A stretch of 64,000 bases of DNA from JAIBBD01 sp041390685 (GTDB lineage Bacteria > Chloroflexota > Dehalococcoidia > UBA2979). The notes under the pieces were generated by a model that did not search any database, was not told where the DNA came from, and saw only the letters and a program-made list of their open reading frames with translations. Position 1 is the first letter of the stretch; each line of letters begins with the position of its first letter. The DNA is taken from NCBI GenBank assembly GCA_041390685.1, contig JAWKPL010000001.1, positions 744,001 through 808,000 on the forward strand. Reading direction: 5' to 3'. Positions 57,351 to 64,000 of the stretch are shown here, piece by piece. The translations under genes and the position numbers were made by a program.

Positions 57351-59036
57351 ATGTCTGTAGTCGCTTACTTCTCGATGGACCTTGCGCTGGAGTCGGACAT
57401 CCCGACCTACAGTGGTGGACTGGGCGTGCTCGCCGGCGACATGCTGCGCTCGGCGGCCGACCTTGGCCTGCCGCTCGTCGGCGTGTCGCTGCTGTATCGC
57501 AAGGGCTACTTCCATCAGAGGCTGGACGCGGCGGGCAACCAGATCGAGGCAGACGACGGGTGGCGCCCGGAGGGTCGGCTGACCGAGTTGCCGGCCCGCG
57601 TCGCGGTCCAGATCGAAGGCCGCAGCGTGCAACTCCGGGCCTGGCGGTACTGCATCCGTGGCGCCAGAGGCTGCGAGCTTCCGGTCTTCCTCCTCGACAG
57701 CGACCTGCCGGAGAACGCGCCCGAGGATCGGGGACTGACGGACCACCTGTACGGCGGCGACCCACGCTACCGGCTGGCGCAGGAGGTCGTGCTCGGCATT
57801 GGCGGTGTGCAGCTCCTGCGGGCGCTGGGCTATACGGACATCCCGACCTTCCACATGAACGAAGGCCACTCCGCGCTACTGGCCCTCGCGCTGTTGCACG
57901 AGCGCCTGGGTGAGCGTCCGATCGCGTCCGCCGGCGACGGGGACCTCGATGCCGTGCGGCAACGGTGCGTCTTCACCACGCACACTCCCGTATCCGCCGG
58001 CCACGACAAGTTCGAGTGGGACCTCGTGTACCGGCTCCTCGGCGAAGAGCACGCATCGTTCCTGCAATCGAGCGCGGCGCCCGGCGAGCGGCTCAACATG
58101 ACCCATCTCGCGCTTCGGTTCGCTCGATACGTGAACGCGGTCGCGCTGCGGCACGCCCAGGTATCGCGCCAGATGTTCCCCGAGCAGACCGTCCACGCGA
58201 TCACGAACGGCGTCCATACGGCGACCTGGCTCGCGCCGTCGTTCAAGCAGCTCTACGACCGGCACATGCCCGACTGGCGCCTCGACAGTTCCGATCTGCG
58301 ACACGCCGTCGCAATCCCGCTGTCCGACATCGACGACGCGCACATCGAGGCGAAGCGACGGCTGCTCCACGAGGTGGCGAACCGCAGCGACCAGATCCTC
58401 CTTCCGGGCGCGTTCACGATCGGCTTCGCGCGTCGCGCGGCGACGTACAAGCGCGCCGACCTCGTGTTCTCGGACATCGAGCGACTACGCCGCATCGCGG
58501 ACCGCATCGGACCGATCCAGTTCATCTACTCGGGAAAGGCACATCCGCAGGACGTGGGCGGAAAGGACGTCATCCGGCGCGTCTTCGAGGCGCATCGCGC
58601 GCTACGGGACGAGGTGCCAGTCGTCTACCTCGAGGATTACGACATGGAGCTCGGGGGCCTGGTGTGCGCCGGGGTCGACCTCTGGCTGAACACGCCCGAG
58701 CAGCCGCTGGAAGCGTCCGGGACGAGCGGCATGAAGGCCGCGCTCAACGGCGTCCCGAGCCTCAGCGTGCTCGACGGCTGGTGGATCGAGGGCCACGTCG
58801 AAGGGGTGACTGGGTGGGCGATTGGGATGAGCCCCTGGGACGGCGTCCTGCACCCCAGCGACGAGGCAGACTCGCTGTACACCAAGCTCGAGTCGAGCAT
58901 CCTGCCGATGTTCTACGGGGCCCGCGAGCGATACAACGATGTCCAGCGATCTGCGATCGCGTTGAACGGCTCGTTCTTCAACACGGAGCGCATGGTGCGC
59001 CAGTACGCGGCGAACGCGTACGGGTTGTACGCCTAG
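57351..59036 (+). CDS. Alpha-glucan (glycogen/maltodextrin) phosphorylase
   Basis: This 561-residue member of the short bacterial glucan-phosphorylase class releases glucose 1-phosphate from glycogen or maltodextrins. It has AYFSMDLALESDIPTYSGGLGVLAGD, YRKGYFHQRLD, FHMNEGHSALL, THTPVSAGHDKFEWDLV, TNGVHTATWLAPS, the RRAATYKRADLV segment, FIYSGKAHPQD and the PLP-binding region PEQPLEASGTSGMKAALNGVPSLSVLDGWW, where the Lys forms the Schiff base. GGAGG lies very close to the ATG at 57351. The 160-base gap after ackA holds no recognised gene. Confidence 0.9.
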   Translation: MSVVAYFSMDLALESDIPTYSGGLGVLAGDMLRSAADLGLPLVGVSLLYRKGYFHQRLDAAGNQIEADDGWRPEGRLTELPARVAVQIEGRSVQLRAWRYCIRGARGCELPVFLLDSDLPENAPEDRGLTDHLYGGDPRYRLAQEVVLGIGGVQLLRALGYTDIPTFHMNEGHSALLALALLHERLGERPIASAGDGDLDAVRQRCVFTTHTPVSAGHDKFEWDLVYRLLGEEHASFLQSSAAPGERLNMTHLALRFARYVNAVALRHAQVSRQMFPEQTVHAITNGVHTATWLAPSFKQLYDRHMPDWRLDSSDLRHAVAIPLSDIDDAHIEAKRRLLHEVANRSDQILLPGAFTIGFARRAATYKRADLVFSDIERLRRIADRIGPIQFIYSGKAHPQDVGGKDVIRRVFEAHRALRDEVPVVYLEDYDMELGGLVCAGVDLWLNTPEQPLEASGTSGMKAALNGVPSLSVLDGWWIEGHVEGVTGWAIGMSPWDGVLHPSDEADSLYTKLESSILPMFYGARERYNDVQRSAIALNGSFFNTERMVRQYAANAYGLYA

Positions 59037-59038
59037 CG

Positions 59039-59842
59039 TCAGGGCTGGACTCGCTGGCCAATTCCTCGAAGCACTCGCAGACACGCCTCGCGCTGTCCTG
59101 CGGCGTACGGTGGGACGTGCACCTGCCGCGGCGATAGCACCAGTGGCCGGCCGTTCGGCATCAGCAGACTACCGCCGACCCCCTCGAGGATCGCCGCGCC
59201 GCCGGCGACATCCCAGATCGAACGCGGCCCCGTCGACAGATAGACATCTGCCGTCCCATCCGCAGCGTGCACCAGCTTCACAGCCGCCGACCCGGCCGGA
59301 TACACCTCGAACGGGATCTGGTAGTGCAGGCGACGCCGCTCATAGTCGTGTCGGGACACCACGACACGACGCACTTCGCCGGCGGCGGCGAGCGGAGGCA
59401 AGGGCGCACCGTTCTTGCGCGCCTCGCGGCGGGTGTCCGTGACCAGGGCGGAGTACACCTCGCCCGTGCCGGGCAGCGCGACCGCGCCGAGCATGAGGCG
59501 ATCCTCAACGAACAGGCCGACGGTCACGCCGTACTCAGGCAGGCCGCGGATGAACTCGCGCGTGCCGTCGAGGGGGTCGACGACCCACGTCGGCTCACCG
59601 TGCAGCAGCGGAGCGACCTGCTCCGACTCCTCAGAAAGCCACTGTGCACCCTCTATGAGCGGCATGAGCCGGTCGTGCAGCGTCTCATCGGAGGCGTAGT
59701 CGGCGTCGGTGACGGGCCCCTCGCCCCACTTATGGCCGACACGCATATCGCCGCGCCCGACCACCTCGAGGATCGCGTCGCCGGCGGAGCGGACGGCGTC
59801 CTCGAGCGCCGCGCGCAGGGCATCGAGATCCACATCCAGCAC
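59039..59842 (-). CDS. CysQ / inositol-monophosphatase-family phosphatase
   Basis: This 267-residue Mg-dependent, lithium-sensitive-type phosphatase has metal-binding motifs GPVTDADYASDETLHDRL, WLSEESEQ (Glu-Glu pair), WVVDPLDGTREFIRGLPEYGVTVGL (DPLDGT) and the late WDVAGGAAILEGVGG. The order and the VDPLDGTREFI sequence resemble 3'(2'),5'-bisphosphate nucleotidase (CysQ) more than inositol monophosphatase. The GTG at 59842 has AAGGGA upstream. It is divergent from glcD through a shared promoter-like element. Confidence 0.85.
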   Translation of the reverse strand: MLDVDLDALRAALEDAVRSAGDAILEVVGRGDMRVGHKWGEGPVTDADYASDETLHDRLMPLIEGAQWLSEESEQVAPLLHGEPTWVVDPLDGTREFIRGLPEYGVTVGLFVEDRLMLGAVALPGTGEVYSALVTDTRREARKNGAPLPPLAAAGEVRRVVVSRHDYERRRLHYQIPFEVYPAGSAAVKLVHAADGTADVYLSTGPRSIWDVAGGAAILEGVGGSLLMPNGRPLVLSPRQVHVPPYAAGQREACLRVLRGIGQRVQP

Positions 59843-59871
59843 GGCGGTCCCTTCGGGCGCTCCGGAACCCG

Positions 59872-59881
59872 ATGCTACACT
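59872..59881. promoter_or_regulatory. Shared -10 element between the CysQ-like gene and glcD (ATGCTAnnnT)
   Basis: ATGCTACACT reads TGCTACACT rightward, with the glcD ATG only 10 bases after it (a nearly leaderless transcript). Leftward it reads TAGCAT, about 30 bases before the phosphatase GTG, with an AAGGGA ribosome site between. Confidence 0.45.
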
Positions 59882-59891
59882 CCGGGACGGA

Positions 59892-61367
59892 ATGCGCATC
59901 TCCTCGCCGCTCCGCCGCTCCGCCCACCGTACGCCGCTGGTACGCGCCCTGCAGGGCGCCGTCGGGGCGCCGAACGTCGTGTACCTCCCCGAGGACCTGC
60001 TCGCGTACGAGTACGACGCAACGATCGAGCGACACCAGCCGGAAGCGGTCGTGTTCCCCGGCGGTACCGAGGAAGTAGCGGCGTGCGTGCGCGTCGCTGC
60101 CGAGCATGGCGCACCCATCGTGCCCCGGGGGTCCGGCACCGGACTGGCCGGCGGCGCGGTGCCCGTGCGGGGCGGCGTGGTGATCGTGCTCACGCGCATG
60201 AACCGCATCATCGAGATCGACCCGCGCGACCGCGTGGCCGTCGTGGAGCCGGGGCTGATCAATCTCACGTTGCAGGAGGCATGCGCTCGCTACGGCCTGC
60301 TCTACGCGCCGGACCCTTCGTCACAGCGCATTTGCACCCTCGGGGGGAACATCGCATCGAACTCCGGTGGGCCGCACACGCTGGCGCACGGCAGCACGGT
60401 GAACCACGTGCTCGGAGTCGAGGTGGTCCTGCCTGACGGGCGAGTGACCTGGTTCGGCGGGCGGCAGCCCGACGCACCCGGCGTGGACCTCCGCGGGCTC
60501 TTCGTCGGCTCGGAAGGCACGCTCGGGATCGTGACGCGCATCTGTGTGCGGCTGGAGCGGGCGCCTGAGGCCGTCCGCACGATGCTCGCGGTCTTCGAGA
60601 GCATCGATGACGCCTCCGAGGCGGTGTCGGCGATCATCCGGCGAGGAATCATCCCGGTGGCCCTCGAGATGCTCGACCAGGAGATCATCCGCGCCGTCGA
60701 GCCGCGGCTGCACGTCGGCTACCCAATGGACGCGGGCGCCGTGCTGCTGATCGAAGTCGAGGGACTGCGCGAGGCTGTGACCGAGGACGAAGCCGCGGTC
60801 ATCGCCGTCTGTCGCGAACTGCACGCTCGCGAGGTGCGCACAGCCGGGACCGAGGAGGAGCGGGCCCGTTTGTGGGAGGGTCGCAAGGGGGGCATCGGCG
60901 CGATCGGCGCCATCAGCCCGAACTTCTACATCCTCGATGGCGTCGTGCCTCGCACGCGGCTGCCCGAGGTGATGCGAGACATCATGCGGCTCTCGGAGGC
61001 GGCGGGGTTCCGCTGCGCGAACATCTTTCACGCGGGCGATGGGAACCTGCACCCGAACATCATGTTCGACGAGCTCGAGCCCGGGGCAACCGAGCGGGTG
61101 CTGGCACTCGGTGGGCAGATCATGCGGGTCTGCGTAGACGCCGGCGGCTCGATCACCGGTGAGCACGGCGTCGGACTCGAGAAGCGCTCCTACATGGAGT
61201 GGATCTTCGGCCCCGCCGACCTCGATGCAATGGGACGGATCCGCATCGCCTTCGGCGCGGACGAGCGCTTCAATCCGTGCAAGATGCTGCCCACTGGGCG
61301 CGGATGCGGGCACGCGCACGCTTCCGAGTTGCTCCGTCACCTCCAGACGCCGGGCGTGTACGTGTGA
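59892..61367 (+). CDS. glcD: Glycolate oxidase FAD-binding subunit (GlcD)
   Basis: GlcD is the flavin subunit of glycolate dehydrogenase, or of a related D-lactate dehydrogenase. The 491-residue protein has the PCMH-type FAD domain: VVFPGGTEEVAACVRVAAEHGAPIVPRGSGTGLAGGAVPVRGGVVI, SQRICTLGGNIASNSGGPHTLAHG and FVGSEGTLGIVTR. The C-terminal cap contains NIFHAGDGNLHPNIMFD and GGSITGEHGVGLEKR with metal and substrate His residues, ending ERFNPCKMLPTGRGCG. It heads a glcD-glcE-glcF operon with 4-base overlaps. Confidence 0.93.
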   Translation: MRISSPLRRSAHRTPLVRALQGAVGAPNVVYLPEDLLAYEYDATIERHQPEAVVFPGGTEEVAACVRVAAEHGAPIVPRGSGTGLAGGAVPVRGGVVIVLTRMNRIIEIDPRDRVAVVEPGLINLTLQEACARYGLLYAPDPSSQRICTLGGNIASNSGGPHTLAHGSTVNHVLGVEVVLPDGRVTWFGGRQPDAPGVDLRGLFVGSEGTLGIVTRICVRLERAPEAVRTMLAVFESIDDASEAVSAIIRRGIIPVALEMLDQEIIRAVEPRLHVGYPMDAGAVLLIEVEGLREAVTEDEAAVIAVCRELHAREVRTAGTEEERARLWEGRKGGIGAIGAISPNFYILDGVVPRTRLPEVMRDIMRLSEAAGFRCANIFHAGDGNLHPNIMFDELEPGATERVLALGGQIMRVCVDAGGSITGEHGVGLEKRSYMEWIFGPADLDAMGRIRIAFGADERFNPCKMLPTGRGCGHAHASELLRHLQTPGVYV

Positions 61368-62614
61368 CCGCCGCCGCCGCGGATCGCGTGGAGGCGGCGC
61401 TCCCGCCGGAGCGACGACGGCCGGCCGAGGAGTACCCGGTCGACGGGCTGATCCCTCGTATAGCGTTCCGCCCCAGGACTGCTGACGAGGTTGCCACGCT
61501 CTTGCACGCCGCGGACGCAGCCGACGTCGTGGTAGTGCCACTCGGCGCGCGGACGGCGCTGCGGCTCGGGCGGCCCCTCGCCCGCTACGACGTCGCGCTG
61601 GACACCACAGCGTTGAACCGCGTCGTGGCGTATGAACCGGAAGACCTCACGGTGACCGTCGAGGCGGGGATCACCCTCAAGGCACTGCAAAGCGTGCTGG
61701 GTGAGCGCGGACAGTACCTCCCGGTCGACCCGCCACCGGACGACCGCGTGACGGTCGGCGGGCTCCTCGCGACGGCGCGGCCGGGGGCATGGCGCGGGCA
61801 TCTGCCGGCGGCGCGTGACCTCGTCCTCGGCGCAACGGTGGCGACGCCCCAGGCGACGCTGGTGCATTCCGGCGGTCGCGTGGTGAAGAACGTGAGCGGC
61901 TACGACATGCACCGCATGCACACCGGAGCGCTCGGGGCGTTCGGGGTGATCGTCGAAGCGTCCTTCAAGGTGGCGCCGCTCCCGGCGGGCCGCCGGACCT
62001 TCGTACTCGAGTGCGCACACCTCGAACAGGCGTCGGAGCTCGCGTTCGCGCTGTGGGACCGGGCGCTGCCGCTGCGGGGGCTCGCGCTCCTCTCCAACGC
62101 AGCAGCCGCGGCGGCCGGCCTGCCCGCGGCGCCGCACGTGCTCATCGAGGGCGTCGGGAGGGCGGCGGTCCTCCACCGGGTCGCGGATGCTGTGAAGACG
62201 CAGGCGGCACTCCTGCACGCAGTCCGCGGCGTCGAGCCGGGCGACGCCCCATGGACGCAGCTTCGCACGCTCGCCGGCCCGCAGACGGGTTGCGTCGTCC
62301 GGCTGGGTGTCCCCGCCTCGCGAGTTGCTGCCGCCGTCGAGGCGGCTTCCGAGGCTGGCTGCGTTGCCTGGGGCTATCTCGCCTCAGGCTCCGTGCTTGC
62401 CACCGCGGCCTCGCTGGACACTTCGACCGTCGAGCGGCTTCGCGCGCACGCCGTCGAGGCCGGTGGCTTCCTCCAGATCGAGGCAGCCGATGCCTCGCTG
62501 CGCGCCACCGCCGACCCGTTCGCCACGCCAGAACGCGACCTCGTACGGGCGCTGAAGGCGCAGTTCGACCCACGGGGGACGATCAACCGTGGTCGCTGGA
62601 TGGAGGGCGTATGA
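61364..62614 (+). CDS. glcE: Glycolate oxidase subunit GlcE
   Basis: This 416-residue second FAD-binding subunit of the glycolate oxidase complex has the PCMH domain: FRPRTADEVATLLHAADAADVVVVPLGARTALRLGRPLARYDVALDTTALNRVV, TVGGLLATARPGAWRGHLPAARDLVLGATVATPQATLVHSGGRVVKNVSGYDMHRMHTGALGAFGVIVEASFKVAPLP, and the C-terminus LVRALKAQFDPRGTINRGRW. The GTG at 61364 overlaps the glcD stop. It is shorter than GlcD and lacks its metal-binding cap motif, as is normal for GlcE. Confidence 0.9.
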   Translation: MTAAAADRVEAALPPERRRPAEEYPVDGLIPRIAFRPRTADEVATLLHAADAADVVVVPLGARTALRLGRPLARYDVALDTTALNRVVAYEPEDLTVTVEAGITLKALQSVLGERGQYLPVDPPPDDRVTVGGLLATARPGAWRGHLPAARDLVLGATVATPQATLVHSGGRVVKNVSGYDMHRMHTGALGAFGVIVEASFKVAPLPAGRRTFVLECAHLEQASELAFALWDRALPLRGLALLSNAAAAAAGLPAAPHVLIEGVGRAAVLHRVADAVKTQAALLHAVRGVEPGDAPWTQLRTLAGPQTGCVVRLGVPASRVAAAVEAASEAGCVAWGYLASGSVLATAASLDTSTVERLRAHAVEAGGFLQIEAADASLRATADPFATPERDLVRALKAQFDPRGTINRGRWMEGV

Positions 62615-63960
62615 CCCCCGACGCCGTGCCGCTCGGGTTCGTGGGCGAAGACCGCCCGGCGCTGTCGGACCTGCAGAACTGCATCCATTGCGGCTTCTGT
62701 CTGCCGGTCTGCCCCACGTACATCGCGACCGGGCAGGAGCTCGAGTCGCCGCGCGGCCGGCTGCACCTGATGCGGTCGGTCATCGAGGGGCGGGCCGACG
62801 CCAGCGGTGCGCTGCTCGCGCACCTCGACCTCTGCCTGCAATGCCGCGCTTGCGAGACGGCGTGCCCCTCATCGGTGCCGTACGGCCGCATCATGGAGGA
62901 CGCGCGCGCCTCCGCGATGGCGCGCGGCATCGCACGCCGCCCGCTGCGCTGGACCCTGCGAGCCGCCCTCCTCCGGCAGGTCGTCGCGCGGCCGCGCGTA
63001 CTCGGAGCGCTGTTCGCGCTCGGGCGCGCCTACACGCGCTCGGGCCTCCAGCGGAGGATCCGAGGACCATGGCGCGAGGCTGTCCCGCCGGCGCTGCGGG
63101 CGATCGAGGCACGTGCGCCGGTCCTCGACCAACCGCGATACCGCGAGATGGGCACGCTTGCACGGCCCGCGCAGCCGCGCACGCGCGTCGCGCTACTCCT
63201 CGGGTGCGTGCAGGGCGACCTGTATCCGAACGTGCACGAGGCGACCGTGCGGGTGCTCGAACGGCTGGGCTGCGAGGTCGTCGCGCCGCCCGGTCAGGCC
63301 TGCTGTGGCGCGCTCCATGCGCACGCTGGCGACGCGTCGGCCGCACGCGCGCTGGCACGGCGGAACATCGAGGCGTTCGAGGCCGCCGCCGTGGACGCCG
63401 TGATCGTGAACGCGGCCGGCTGCGGCGCGGCGATGAAGGAGTACGGCCGCTTGCTGAGGCACGACGATCTCTGGCGACCGCGCGCAGAGCGGTTCGCCGC
63501 GGGCGTGCGGGACGTGCTCGAGTTCGTAGCCTTGCGGCCACTCGGAGACCGCCTCGGGAGTCTCGATGTCGACGTGACCGTGCAGGACGCGTGCCACCTC
63601 GCGCACGCACAGGGCATCCGCGAAGCGCCCCGCGCGATCCTGCGCGCTATTCCGGGCCTGCGACTCCGTGAAATGCGCGCGCCCGACCGATGCTGCGGTG
63701 GCGCCGGCCTCTACACGCTGGTCCAGCGCGAGATGTCACAGCGCGTGCTCAACGCGAAGCTCGATGACATCGCGGGGACCGAAGCGGCGGTGGTCGCCAC
63801 CTCGAACCCGGGCTGCACACTTCAGATCGAGGGCGGGCTGATCGCGACCGGCGGTCCCGCCGTCGTGCGCCACGTGATCGAACTGCTCGATGAAGCCTAC
63901 CGGGCGGGTGAGGTCAGCCGCTCGCGACCCGCCACATGGAGCTCAACCGCGACTCATTGA
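62611..63960 (+). CDS. glcF: Glycolate oxidase iron-sulfur subunit (GlcF)
   Basis: This 449-residue iron-sulfur subunit passes electrons from GlcD/GlcE to the quinone pool. It has two 4Fe-4S motifs (CIHCGFCLPVCPTY at about 24-37 and CLQCRACETACPSS) and two CCG domains: PPGQACCGALHAHAGD and APDRCCGGAGLYTL, with the matching CxxG-type strands LLLGCVQGDLYPNVHEATVRVLERLG and QDACHLAHAQG. The ATG overlaps the glcE stop. The last 15 or so residues overlap a convergent gene and look non-conserved. Confidence 0.93.
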   Translation: MTPDAVPLGFVGEDRPALSDLQNCIHCGFCLPVCPTYIATGQELESPRGRLHLMRSVIEGRADASGALLAHLDLCLQCRACETACPSSVPYGRIMEDARASAMARGIARRPLRWTLRAALLRQVVARPRVLGALFALGRAYTRSGLQRRIRGPWREAVPPALRAIEARAPVLDQPRYREMGTLARPAQPRTRVALLLGCVQGDLYPNVHEATVRVLERLGCEVVAPPGQACCGALHAHAGDASAARALARRNIEAFEAAAVDAVIVNAAGCGAAMKEYGRLLRHDDLWRPRAERFAAGVRDVLEFVALRPLGDRLGSLDVDVTVQDACHLAHAQGIREAPRAILRAIPGLRLREMRAPDRCCGGAGLYTLVQREMSQRVLNAKLDDIAGTEAAVVATSNPGCTLQIEGGLIATGGPAVVRHVIELLDEAYRAGEVSRSRPATWSSTATH

Positions 63961-64000
63961 ACTCGAACGCGTCGAACTCGTAGCCGCGCACCTCGGGAGC
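63914..64000 (-). CDS. C-terminal end of a leftward gene (cut by window edge)
   Basis: Reading leftward from the window end gives 28 residues (VRGYEFDAFEFNESRLSSMWRVASG at the C-terminus, preceded by APE) to a TGA at 63914-63916. The acidic/aromatic composition looks like real protein rather than an antisense shadow. It overlaps the 3' end of glcF by 47 bases in convergent orientation. Too little is present to name a family. Confidence 0.45.
   Translation of the reverse strand, partial: APEVRGYEFDAFEFNESRLSSMWRVASG

Noticed and set aside
57965..59137. 390-codon open frame overlapping the phosphorylase gene in another frame
   Set aside because: Arg/Pro/Gly-rich frame-shift shadow; the phosphorylase frame carries all family motifs.
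1..64000. CRISPR arrays, rRNA and tRNA genes
   Set aside because: No regularly spaced repeats, no conserved rRNA segments and no T-arm/acceptor combinations were found on reading both strands; a covariance-model scan would be needed to exclude divergent tRNAs.

Overview
The window is dense, high-GC, strongly bacterial DNA with short intergenic gaps, frequent GTG starts, many 4-base ATGA/GTGA gene overlaps and several lipoproteins with Thr/Ser/Ala-rich linkers. Gene content (PAC2-family protein, NadA-NadB-NadC, phosphoketolase-acetate kinase, FakA-DegV-RecG-L28, EF-G-like protein, CIRCE operator) fits a Chloroflexota-like organism, possibly near Dehalococcoidia. That placement is inference from gene content only. 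No tRNA, rRNA or CRISPR array was recognised.

Layout. 1-2.2 kb: start of a leftward lipoprotein gene, then a CIRCE (HrcA) operator in front of an unknown helical protein, a PAC2-family protein and an FKBP lipoprotein. 2.2-9.9 kb: 3-hydroxyacyl-CoA dehydrogenase, SnoaL-like protein, a double HD-GYP/LuxR regulator, a lamin-tail-domain surface protein, an ABC-2 transporter pair and a DinB-like protein. 9.98-12.5 kb: a compact, less GC-rich restriction-modification island (cytosine-5 methyltransferase, DUF4928-like endonuclease, Vsr) with its own palindromic operator.

12.6-24.6 kb: an NAD-themed region with nadA, a macrodomain-like protein, nadB, nadC, a P-loop kinase, a CinA/PncC-like protein overlapping a NadD-like nucleotidyltransferase, and a bifunctional NAD(P)HX-repair enzyme with a GroEL-like Gly-Met tail. 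A DEAD-box helicase with a long structured leader, folD and acpS lie among them. 24.6-30.3 kb: a hydrolase-like/LuxR fusion, a TIGR01777 epimerase, an AraC regulator divergent from an acyl-CoA dehydrogenase, and a DUF2254 membrane protein. 30.4-37.9 kb: fabD, two tandem fabF genes, recJ and an EF-G-like GTPase.

38-47.7 kb: a CsbD-like protein, a beta-propeller lipoprotein, a YceI protein, an SbcD-like phosphoesterase, an intact IS481-family element, then recG-degV-fakA divergent from rpmB. 47.8-53 kb: an arylsulfotransferase-like protein, an AlkD-like protein, rpe, argH and a lipoprotein. 53-59 kb: gluconokinase, phosphoketolase, acetate kinase and alpha-glucan phosphorylase, which with rpe outline a route from gluconate or glycogen to acetyl phosphate, acetate and ATP. 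59-64 kb: a CysQ/IMPase-like phosphatase divergent from glcD-glcE-glcF (glycolate oxidase), then the end of one more leftward gene.

Regulatory highlights are the CIRCE site, a shared ATGCTAnnnT sequence in four divergent intergenic regions that reads as a bidirectional -10 element, an apparently leaderless cinA-like gene, and an RNA hairpin at the front of the IS481 transposase.
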